Assembly (NCBI GenBank): GCA_003427395.1
Contig: BFEA01000001.1
Span: 378,431-405,041 of the forward strand
Reading direction: 5' to 3'
Origin: Chara braunii
Taxonomy: Eukaryota; Streptophyta; Charophyceae; Charales; Characeae
Length of the DNA stretch: 26,611 nt
Shown here: positions 18,540-26,611 of the stretch, piece by piece
How the letters are laid out: every line of letters begins with the position of its first letter
How positions within the stretch are numbered: position 1 is the first letter of the stretch
The notes under the pieces: model-generated
What the model was told of the DNA's origin: nothing
Database searches by the model: none
What the model saw: the letters and a program-made list of their open reading frames with translations, nothing else
Translations under genes and position numbers: made by a program

Positions 18540-19736
18540 GGCGAAGGTGAGGGGGAGGTAGATGAGGACCGAGGAGAGGGAACGAGTTCCTCGGTCGCGT
18601 CAGATGAAGAAGAAAGAGATGGATTAAGGTTCTCAGAAGGAGGGAGGGGACGAAGGTAGGAAGTGTGGCGGACAATGGGGATGGAGCTATGGCTGGCGCG
18701 GGCTTCAGGTGCGATGCGCACCGTGTTAGCTCCGTTAGGACCGAGCTCTACGACACGGAAATAACCAGAAAACTTGGGAGCGAGTTTGTGGTCGCGTGCA
18801 CATTTGCGTACCTGCACCAGATCCCCTAACTTATATTGGTGTTGTGGGTCCGCATTCCCGTTCCGGGCCTCGTAGCTACGGACCTGGCTACCGTGGGCCA
18901 GTTTGGTCAGTTTCTGTCATTTCCGGCCCAGCTTAGGAATGACCCTTTCCATTAAATCCGCATATCTCTTGGCTTTGGCCCTAAGGGCCGCACGCGTGTC
19001 TCGAACCCCTTCGTCGGCAACTTCTGCGGTACCCCGATTATCGACACATGGGAGGCTATTAGTTCGAAGCTGGAAGGGGGTGAACCCGGTGGACTCATGA
19101 GGGGTGGCTCGGTGAATTCTGACGATTTGATAGACTATCTCGGGCCACGGACGCGTGTCACGGGCCGCTAAGTTCTTACGGAGGGTTGTCTTAATCATGC
19201 GATTCGCATTTTCTGCCAGCCCGTTCGATTGGGAAACATGGGGAGCGGTATGTCGGAGTGTAACGCCTCGTCGCAATAGCAATTCCTCGACCTCACCTTT
19301 AAATTCCGATCCATTGTCGGTTAGAATCTCCTCTGTATCTAGATGAGTATTGAGGAATCGATCGATGTATGTGGCTATCTCTGAGACCTTTCGGGTTTTA
19401 CACGGATAGACTTCGATATATTTCGAGAAATGATCGATCAACACCAAGAGAATGGAGTATTCACGGCGGTTGGGGCCAGGTGGCACATCTATATCAGTTG
19501 TGTCCATACTGACTCGTTGGAACGACAGTTCGACCTCTGTAGGGACTATCGTATTTGGCCCACGGAGGGGTGCGAGGTCGGCAACACAGACTAGACAGTT
19601 AGCGACCACGTGCTTCACATCGTCGCGGATATTAGACCAGAACCATCAATTTTGGTCGATAGTCGCCTCAGTGACACGTATCCCGAAATGAGTGGCCTGT
19701 TCTTCGTGCGCGGACCTAGTTCAGTCATATCTATGA
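18536..19736 (-). pseudogene. Integrase (zinc-binding, catalytic core, C-terminal domain), broken by three TGA
   Basis: Inserts the cDNA into the genome. In one frame: the zinc-binding part has AHEEQATHFG and NCLVC (H-H-C-C). The core follows with acidic residues in VSMDTTDIDV, ILTDNGSEF and SNGLAENANR, then TPHESTGFTPFQL. An SH3-like C-terminal region (LGDLVQVRKCARDHKLAPKF) follows, and the protein ends in a Ser/Pro tail. I count 34 residues between the second Asp and the Glu, where 35 is usual. Stops, all TGA, lie at 19721, about 19652 and 18917; the protein pattern resumes in the same frame after each. No chromodomain follows. Confidence 0.85.
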
Positions 19737-20330
19737 AAAGGGTGGGGAATCGTCAACCATAGTCTTGATCCGTCCGTCTTACGTTTTTCTAAATGCCCGT
19801 TGATCCATCGATAGTCTCGGGATCTTTCGGTAGCCCGACGTCTGTCATGTTTAGTGAGATGATCCAATAGAAGGCCTGCTAATTTAGCTAATAAGATTTT
19901 ATCTGTCCATACCTCCGCTCGTCGGTATTTCTCATCGTATTCGGGACCGTCCGTTCGGGCAGCCTCGAATCGAACCTCAGTAGGGAGTTTGTTCGTCCTA
20001 CACAGGGGGCACTTCCATTCCTTACTACTCGTTCGGTATCGAATGCACGCACCGTGCGCACGATTGACACACGTGGCACAGTTCACCCAATCGGTGAATC
20101 CAGATTCGAAGGGATAACAGTTTACTTCGTAAACTCGAGAAACACACGTGCAAAAATAACAGAATTTGTCCGGGAGCGTGGCGAGAAAGTCTGAATGGGC
20201 GAGGGGATCGGAAGAGTTGGGAGAAACTGAGTCAGAGGGAGTTTCTATCGTTTCGAGAGATGAGAATCGAAAAAGGGAAAGAGAGGTGGGGTTGGGTACA
20301 CGTGTCCACTTAGCCCTTCGGTAGGATCTC
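19721..20330 (-). pseudogene. Pol inter-domain region with PHD-type zinc finger
   Basis: An open frame from about 20330 to the TGA at 19721, in the integrase frame. Codons 20161-20000 encode a C4HC3 pattern: CYFC, then WVNCATC, AHGAC and WKCPLC. The spacing is C-x2-C, x23, C-x2-C-x4-H-x2-C, x11, C-x2-C, with the conserved Trp before the last pair and the W-x-x-C lead-in of PHD fingers. Upstream of it is a Ser/Thr/Pro-rich linker. Downstream, DYRWINGHLEK and RLWLTIP lead into the integrase zinc-binding domain. PHD fingers commonly read histone H3 tails, so a targeting role is an inference. Confidence 0.75.
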
Positions 20331-21768
20331 CACTTGTCCGTATCGAGGCTCGTTCGTCGGTTCCAGGTCGCGGCAGGGGATCACTTCCTCACTCCTTGGC
20401 ACCTTGTCGGGACACTGGAGTCGTGTCAGTCCGTCTGCGTTACCGTGTCTCTCGTGTTTTCGATGGCGGATGTCAAAGTCCATGCTCTGCAGTACGGTTG
20501 CCCATCGCCCGATCATGCCCGAGTAATCCTTGGATTTCTTCAGCGCCAAGAGCGGTTCGTGGTCGGTTACCAGCGTAAATCTCCGGCCATACAAGTACGC
20601 TCGGAAATGACTGATCCCCCATAGGGCTGCATAGCATTCCCCTATCGGGGCCACGTAGTTGCGCTTACAGGCCGACACTGTTTTGGACGCGTATTCCACC
20701 ACGTGTTCGGGCCCGTCGGGTCCCACCTGGGCCAAGATTGCTGAAACTGCCTCCGGTTGCCAATCGGTGATGAGAACAAAGGGGTTTTGTGGGTTCGGCC
20801 TTATGAGGACCGGGGCCGAAACCAGGGCCGCCTTGAGTTCTCCAAAAACCCGATCGCATTGCGAGGTACAGATCAACAACTGATCTTTCTTTAGCAGATT
20901 CGTGGGTGGTCCCGGGATCGCTGCAAACCCCTTGATGAACCTTTGATAGTAAGATGCCAAACCCAAAATGGCGCGGACTTGCGTTATAGACGTCGGCACC
21001 GGTGCGTCTCTCCTAACTGTCACTTTCCGGGGTTCCGGCTGCAACCCTTGGTTCGTAACGACGTGGTCAAGGAAGGAAATCTCCATGAGAAAAAAACTGG
21101 CACTTCTCAACTGCCACTTTGAATCCTGCGTCCTTCAGCGTGTGCAGTGTCCACTCAATGTGTTGCACGTGTCCCTCATAGGAAGAAGAAAAGACCAGGA
21201 TATCATCCATATACACAATCACACAGTAATTAATTATGCTCTGCGCCAATCGCGTTTTTCGCAAGAAGTTTTGGAAAGCCATATTCATCGCGCGTTGAAA
21301 CGTGGCTGGGGCGTTGCAAATCCCCATCGGGCATCTGACTCATTGCCAAGTTCCTTCGAAAAGAATGAACGCCGTTTTCGGGCGGTCTTCTTTTCGAACC
21401 AGAAGATGGTGGAATCCATGTCGAATATCAAACTTACTAAAGAATCGAGCACCACCGATTGCATCCAACAACTCATCAATTCGGGGAAGAGGATACACAT
21501 CCTTAATCATGATATCGTTTTGCTTTCGGTAATTAATACAGATGCGAATCCCTCCTGCCTTTTTCGGCACAATCACTACTGGAAACGACCATGGTCCGAT
21601 AGCAGGTTCGATCCAACCATTAGCTTCGAACTCCTTAATCCTCTTGAATGCAGCTGCTCTTTGCGCCGTTGAATACCGATAAGGAGCGCACCTAATTGGT
21701 GGATGATCCCCCGTAAGGATCGCATGCTCGATTATAGTAGATAACCCAATATCATAAATCATCCACAC
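20310..21768 (-). pseudogene. Ty3/gypsy reverse transcriptase and RNase H (broken)
   Basis: The RT starts near HAILTGDHPPIRCAPYRYS and continues with SFPVVIVPKKAGGIRICINY, DVYPLPRIDELLD and FSKFDIRHGFHHL (motif A Asp). A TGA at 21340 interrupts it; MGICNAPATFQRAMN and the active site VYMDDILVFS follow in the same frame. A one-base shift in the A7 run at 21090-21096 (KCQFF) moves to the next frame. That frame carries FLDHVVTNQGL, the connection (ILGLASYYQRFIKGFA) and RNase H, with acidic residues in FVLITDWQ, GECYAALW, VTDHEPL and GNADGLTR. It ends at 20310 with TAA; the integrase continues in another frame. Confidence 0.92.
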
Positions 21769-22249
21769 TCAATACCTCAGCATAGCCATGCAGCACATCA
21801 ATCAGGGATCCTCGGATATCTCTGGGGACATGACTGAGGATGATGATCGCTGCATCCTTTGTGATGTTCAGGGGCATTTCAATCCGGTCCATCTTTCGGG
21901 ATTGCCTGTCGTGCACACTTGAAAACATGGAACTATTGGTTCGGATCGAGAAGACGGTAGCAATCATTTGAGACTCACCCGGGATGATAATCTCAGTCTC
22001 TTTGACCTCGACGTCGGTTTTGAAATCGACCATACTTTTGGCTATTCCTACTCCTGTCAGCTCCGTCATTTCCTGCATGAGATCTGGAACGTCTGTTATT
22101 GGAGCCTCTGCCTCTTCCTTGACAAAGAGATCCAGGTAGTGATTCATCTGTTGATACCTAGCCCGGAGTGAAAGCGTGTTCTCGTATAACGTGCAAGGGG
22201 GTTCCAAAATGTCAGCCATATCATAAATCTGCAAGATCGGTCCTCCCAA
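21752..22249 (-). pseudogene. Pol segment between protease and RT
   Basis: 165 codons, in a different frame from both the protease end and the RT. Recognisable only by position and by an end (HGYAEVLSVDDL) that normally precedes the RT fingers in Ty3/gypsy elements. It joins the RT by a frame change between 21752 and 21768. Confidence 0.7.
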
Positions 22250-22292
22250 AAATGTTGAAAAAGGAGTCCGTCTTTCTGTGGGTAGAGAGCGG

Positions 22293-23307
22293 CTAGGCTC
22301 GCTGTTTTCTGAGCCTAGAGGCTAGATCGAAGGTTCGAGTAGTTGCGGGGATCATCCAAAAAATTTCCTTCGCCTCGCAATCGAACATTTCGACTAATTG
22401 CTTCCATTCTTTCTCGCTGGGCATATCGCTCAGTTCTTTCTCACAGTAGTCGCATTTATTGAACTGGTCTTTCCACGCAGGGGAATGTTTGTCATCAGGG
22501 TTCAGGAGAGACTTCTCCAGGTTCTGAATCATTCCTATCCGGTTGATACTGGGATATCTTTTTGGTGATCGCGTAGAGATTCGGAGAGGAAGCGTTTGAA
22601 GCTTTCCTCCCGTATTAGTGAGAACGAGTTGTTTGGAATCAAAATGGATTCGTGCGCCCACTGCCATCGCCCAAGGCAGTCCCAACAATATTGAATAAGA
22701 ATGCATGCACTCGACCCACCTTGATCGCAACGTTCTCGATGATTCCTACGATGTTCATGGCCTCCTCATCGGCCGAGACATAGTTGTCCTTCCCTTGTAG
22801 AGGAAGGATGGAATTCAATCGCCCAGTCTTTCGGACTGTGTTCAAGGAAATGGCTACCGCTGATGATCCAGTGTCGATCAGCGCATCGGACGGTTTGCCC
22901 CAGACTTCGCAATCACATTCCGCACTTTTCCATAGGACCGATCGTACACGCACAAAATGATCTTTCTCTGCGTAGGAGATGGCGACGATTCTTGTCGTTT
23001 CTGGTGCATTCAATTCGATTGCTGGTGGGGGGTTAGCCTCGCTTTCGTCTTCTTGCTTTTTCTTCAGCATACACTGAACGCGATGATAGGTAAAGCGCTT
23101 CTGATTCTTTTGGCATTGCTGCAGAAGTTTGTCATTTGCAGCTTCGGATATAGTCAACAGATGTCCTATAGGGATCGGTATTCGAATATCCAACTGTTTG
23201 AGTGTCTGTAGGAGATCGATTTCTCCTGTTTGGAACTGAGATCCGGGTTTCGATGTGCGTTCGACCCAGTCGAGTTCTTCTTTGGCGGGTCGGATTGCTC
23301 CGATCAA
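22293..23307 (-). pseudogene. Retropepsin-type protease region (frameshifted)
   Basis: Cleaves the Gag-Pol precursor. The active-site triad region ALIDTGSSA lies at about 22870. The second half of the fold, with SILLGLPWA (about 22680), lies in the next frame, so a one-base shift falls near 22700 within the protease. The start listed at 23307 is a TTG; upstream the same frame stays open to a stop near 23427. After the protease, a CDYC-containing stretch follows and ends at 22293. Confidence 0.85.
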
Positions 23308-23460
23308 GCCAGCCAGCTGGAGGTACTCGGTTGGATCGACGATATCTTCAGCCTCGGAAGAGGATCCTAACGTGGATGTGCCTGGATCGCCCGCGGAGGG
23401 TTGATCGACAACGAATGGGGAAACTTCCCTTGCCTATTTTCATACCGTGGCCACCCGAAC

Positions 23461-23754
23461 TTAGTTCAGGGCTATTGGCACGGTCGCATGGGGCGGTTGA
23501 TTATGTTTCGGTTGGGGGCATTCTCGTGCAAAGTGCCCCGACTGTTTGCAGTTATAACATTCGATCCTCTCCGCTGGGTTAGCCATCTGAAGGGGAGCGA
23601 CATGAGGGACTGCTCCTCCTGCGGGAGGGGCAGTAAGCAAAGGGTACTGAGGGGGAACAGGGCGAGAAGAACTGGGATTAGCCTTTATTAGTTTTGTCAT
23701 GATCTGTTCTAGCCGATCCATCTGGGAAGTCTGCATCTGAAGCAGGTTATTCAT
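23461..23754 (-). pseudogene. Gag C-terminus: CCHC zinc knuckle (nucleocapsid)
   Basis: CYNCKQSGHFAREC fits C-x2-C-x4-H-x4-C exactly and binds the element's RNA during packaging. It is preceded by a coiled, Met/Gln-rich segment (MNNLLQMQTSQMDRLEQ). It lies one frame away from the preceding gag part, with a shift in the stretch about 23775-23815. After its TAA at 23461, two more stops (TGA, TAG) follow within about 12 codons in the same frame before the protease frame opens. Confidence 0.85.
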
Positions 23755-24548
23755 CCACTCGGACTGTTTAGTCGTAGACTCGTAGCGGTATGGATCATCT
23801 GGGCTAGATGCAGATTAGTGATGGGAACTGTTGCGGCTTGTTGAGCCATGACCGTGTTCACAGGCACCACTTTCAAAGGGAGAGGCAGTTTCGAGAGGGG
23901 TAGGGAGGGATACGGGGAAGGATCTGGGGTGAGCCCGTCTTGGTAATCATGATCGGGACGAGGGTAAAATCGTCCAACTGGTCTGAGCCAGGATCGTCTC
24001 TTGGCCGCCATGTCTTGGATCGTGTCCGAAATGTCTTCTTCTCCCTGACTAATATACTTACGCGTGTCCAACAAATCCAACTTGAGGGCCTTGGCGATGA
24101 TGACTGACAGTTGGTTTGTCTTGGGAGGGACCTTTTTCTGCAATTTCGCCTTCAGCACGGGATTACGGAGGTGATCGATAAACAAATCCCGAGCTGCATT
24201 CTCGTCCCGTCCTGATTTGTCCAAGGCGGTCTGAAAACGATCCACGAAATCGGGTAGCAATTCCCCTGGTTCCTGCGGACGGGTTTTAAGAACGACCGTG
24301 TCAAATTGCGCTAGGAACGCTCTCTTGAAAGTATCCCAGTCTACCCATCTGTGCCTCCTAAACCAATCATGTGCGGTGTTTCAGAGTAACAGGGTAATGA
24401 CGCGGGGAAGATCGTCTGCGCCATATCCCTGCGCTTGCACGACTTCAAGCCATGCCTCCGGATGAGTGTAGTTAGGATAGAAAGGAAAGGTGGCGGGGAT
24501 GCTTACCATCACCCGAGAAGGTGCTCCATTAGCGTCAGCCATGAACAT
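23751..24548 (-). pseudogene. Gag: matrix/capsid part (one internal TGA)
   Basis: ATG at 24548 (a second at 24542 gives MADANGAP), 117 bases inside the PBS. A capsid-type region follows: HPEAWLEVVQAQGY, then DWFRRHRWVDWDTFKRAFLAQF, PGELLPDFVDRFQ and DLFIDHLRNPVLKAKL, the order seen in Ty3/gypsy Gag. A TGA at 24381-24383 interrupts it after about 55 codons and the pattern resumes in frame. The frame ends at 23751, overlapping the zinc-knuckle segment in the next frame. Confidence 0.85.
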
Positions 24549-24664
24549 CTCTATTCGGGGCTCGACAGATCTTTGTCGAGTGACGGGAGGACTGAGGCGA
24601 CTGGGTTGTTTAGCAGATCTTCCTCTCGCCAGCTCATCTTACTACTTCGGAACCGACACGTGTC

Positions 24665-24677
24665 GGCTCCGATACCA
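24665..24677 (-). promoter_or_regulatory. Primer-binding site, initiator-Met tRNA
   Basis: The minus strand reads TGGTATCGGAGCC, 12 of 13 bases identical to the complement of the plant initiator-Met tRNA 3' end (TGGTATCAGAGCC). It abuts the inner edge of the right LTR, and so sets the orientation and that LTR's boundary. Confidence 0.85.
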
Positions 24678-24887
24678 ACCTCACGCCCTGCGCTGCTTTC
24701 CGTTCGGGGCGCTTAGGGTGCGGAAAAGAGGCCCCGGAAAACAGCAAGATGGGGTGTGCCAAGGATTTTTGGAAAATTGAGTGTGGGGACACAGACAAAA
24801 CTGAAATCCCTCGTGTTGATCTGACGAAGTGAGCGATTGGGCGGTTTTTGGCGCGAGCGGGCTTCGAGACGCGGGGAAGTTTTGAAT

Positions 24888-25421
24888 TCAATCCAAAAAG
24901 TACTCTCGGACTTCCCACCATGCCACGGCTCGTCGTTTGGAGTGGAAGGGGTTGGGCACGTGTTTGGTATCCCATTTTCGCACGATCTCCCTACGCCGGA
25001 TGTTACACAATTTTGAGTCCGGCGTGGATGGTCTTAACCGTGTGGCTCTCTCCTTGTGCTTGTCCTCGTTCCGCGCTCGGTAATGGAACCCCTTCGACTG
25101 GTAGTGATCGAGGCGTTGGCAATCACTACACAAGGTATTAGGCCAATGGGGTGCCACTGCCGACCACGAGATGACGATCAACTCGTTAAAGGGTAGTAGT
25201 AGCTAGTACGGCGGAAAGTGTGTATCCACAATGACAAACCCAACACCTACGAACCTAGAACAACGATTTTCAGGAGGGAAATAGTACTGCCCACCGATCT
25301 TTGCGACAACTTCTCGTATGTCCCACTCACAGATACGCGTCCTATCCTCGTTATACATGAAGGGGCGGAGAGGGGATACGGGAGGCTGGCGCCTAGTCGG
25401 ATTGAACCCGTTAGTCCACAT
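24888..25421 (-). pseudogene. LTR-borne reading frame, 5' LTR copy (one internal stop)
   Basis: Begins with ATG at 25421 (MWTNGFN) and runs 177 codons to 24888, broken only by TAG at 25203. At the site where the other copy has its stop, this copy reads through (APHWPNTLCSDC). It would lie in the transcript leader between the TATA box and the PBS. No family recognised; a chance open frame is possible. Confidence 0.4.
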
Positions 25422-26431
25422 GGCAAACAGTCAGGAATAATTCAACCAGTAATCGCGTGCATGTAATCAAGCCTAACAATCCAGTCGGGAAAGTCAAACA
25501 GGAGAAACAGAGTGTTCGGAGAAAGAGAAAGAAAAACTCAAGTGTGTTGAGACGCAGTCCCTATTTTGTACTTAGATCGCGCGTCACATATGTACTCGCA
25601 ACATTCCCTCGACAATCACAAATCAAAGCATTCGTGCATTTCCAAATCCCAACAACATTGCCCCTGCCATCGACTCGCCCTAATCAAGATGGGTTTCATA
25701 CTCGTTCATTCTCATCTCCCATGCATGCATTCACTGTGGAAGGTGCGAAAATGACAATCATGCAACTCCCTAACAAGGTGATGCTAAGGGAAGAATCCTT
25801 GGTGGTCGACACACGTGCATCCACCGTTCACAACACAAAATCCAATGGTTCGGGGGACTACCCAGGAAACGAATGGAAGAGTTCCGGAGGAAACCGGTTT
25901 ATCATAGTTATAACACCCATTCCATCATTCACCACTTTTTAACGTATCACATAGAACCATTCACATCAAGGAAGAAGGAGAAGGAGGGATGTGACAGAGA
26001 TAGACGGGGACATCAAGATCGGAAGGAAGGGTTACACTGGAACCGAGAAAAAAAAGGAAGAGAGTCCGGCTTTACCGCTGCAAATTCATGCCAAGGAATA
26101 GAGTCGCAACCAAGAGGGCGTAATCGCCACCAAATTCCAACACGGCCCCCGACCAGTCATCCACTCAACTCAGATCACCTGTCCACATTCTGACACCGAC
26201 GATCCCGGGCGTCGCGCATCATCTTCCACCACTGCGATCGTCACCCCGCCAACTTAGTTTTGACGTGGCTTGCCCGGATCCCACAGTCCGTCGTGGTGAT
26301 CTAGCGCACCGCCAGCCAGTCTACAGTCGGCTCGTCAGGACTTTCCGACTCGCACCGTACACATCACCTAGCCACTACTTCCCGGATGCTGGCCGATGAG
26401 TTGAGAGAGAGTTTTGCGGGGGCGCCGGTGG

Positions 26432-26440
26432 AATTTATAG
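26432..26440 (-). promoter_or_regulatory. LTR promoter TATA-like box (5' LTR)
   Basis: Same CTATAAATT word as at 15447-15455. Transcription from here would cross the rest of the LTR (about 1.7 kb of leader) before reaching gag. Confidence 0.55.
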
Positions 26441-26611
26441 TTGCGAGAAGGGAGAGAGATGCGGAGAAGGGTGAAGGGTGAGACAGAGGAGGGCATAGGA
26501 GGGTTTGAAAGTGGCTGCCCATCGAAAGCCATGTTGATCCTCCTAACTAGACCTCAACCAATCAGAATCGTCGTGCAGTAAGAACTTACACGGCGCTTCT
26601 CCTTGGTTGGG

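Larger units (their letters stand above)
13804..26611 (-). mobile_element. Ty3/gypsy LTR retrotransposon, degraded, running off the window
   Basis: Direct repeats at 13804 to beyond 15719 and 24678 to the window end are the two LTRs. The initiator-Met PBS beside the right LTR shows that transcription runs on the minus strand. Protein order is gag, CCHC, protease, RT, RNase H, PHD-like finger, integrase. RNase H before integrase is the Ty3/gypsy order. Downstream of pol there are a short ORF and a further ORF of about 438 codons. I see no chromodomain after the integrase. At least ten stops or shifts break gag-pol. The far end of the 5' LTR is outside the window, so the target duplication cannot be checked. 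Confidence 0.9.
24678..26611 (-). repeat. 5' LTR (truncated by window end)
   Basis: Direct copy of the left LTR, with its inner edge next to the PBS. It contains the TATA-like box and the 177-codon frame also found in the other LTR. The U3 end is missing because the sequence stops at 26611. Confidence 0.85.

Noticed and set aside
18536-18817. Possible chromodomain after the integrase
   Set aside because: The region matches the integrase SH3-like C-terminus and then becomes Ser/Pro-rich; the aromatic cage pattern of a chromodomain is not visible.
21090-21096. Programmed frameshift at the A7 run in RT
   Set aside because: It falls inside the RT domain, where a programmed shift makes no sense, and similar breaks occur in other homopolymers (C7 at 6541, G8 at 17147). 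A mutation or sequencing indel is likelier.
18917-24383. TGA reassigned as a sense codon in this genome
   Set aside because: TAA and TAG also interrupt the elements, frameshifts are common, and TGA serves as the natural end of several frames. Methylation-driven decay is simpler.
25457-25942. 161-codon plus-strand frame in the right LTR, partly conserved in the left (14493-14849)
   Set aside because: It is antisense to the element's transcription, the two copies diverge in length through a 21-bp indel that lies within it, and it has no domain-like pattern.

Overview
The window is a retroelement graveyard from a green-lineage (Viridiplantae) nuclear genome. Two things point there: a U6 snRNA copy with the plant-type 5' stem (gtccttcgggacatcc), and a Ty3/gypsy primer-binding site matching initiator-Met tRNA (TGGTATCGGAGCC). 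A streptophyte alga or early-diverging land plant is my guess only. I see no convincing intact host gene, tRNA, rRNA or CRISPR.

Layout. 1-1206: a nested foldback element with 351-bp inverted arms around a 297-bp centre. Each arm itself contains a 168-bp near-palindrome, and further copies of that palindrome lie at 2145-2310 and 10876-11051. 1860-2011: a U6 retropseudogene with an A-rich tail and a perfect 13-bp target-site duplication (TSD). 2605-10347: a full-length LINE on the minus strand (5' UTR, 868-codon ORF1, endonuclease, reverse transcriptase, zinc-binding tail, 3' UTR, poly-A), bounded by a perfect 13-bp TSD but carrying many stops and frameshifts. 11649-13733: a second, 5'-truncated LINE, also minus strand, with a perfect 16-bp TSD and a repeated hairpin in its 3' UTR.

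13804-26611: a large, dead Ty3/gypsy LTR retrotransposon on the minus strand. The order in transcription sense is 5' LTR (24678 to window end), PBS, gag, CCHC knuckle, protease, RT, RNase H, a PHD-type finger, integrase, a short ORF overlapping the pol stop by ATGA, an extra ORF of about 438 codons, then the 3' LTR (13804 to beyond 15719). Both LTRs carry the same TATA/CCAAT promoter and the same 177-codon reading frame, each broken by one stop at a different place.

How the parts relate: the LINEs are the likely kind of machinery that pasted in the U6 copy (poly-A, TSD of similar length). The most novel-looking content is the gypsy element's PHD finger between RNase H and integrase, its 3' extra ORF, and its LTR-borne reading frame. 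The sequence ends at exactly the word where an internal one-N gap occurs in the other LTR, so the right edge is probably an assembly break rather than a biological boundary.
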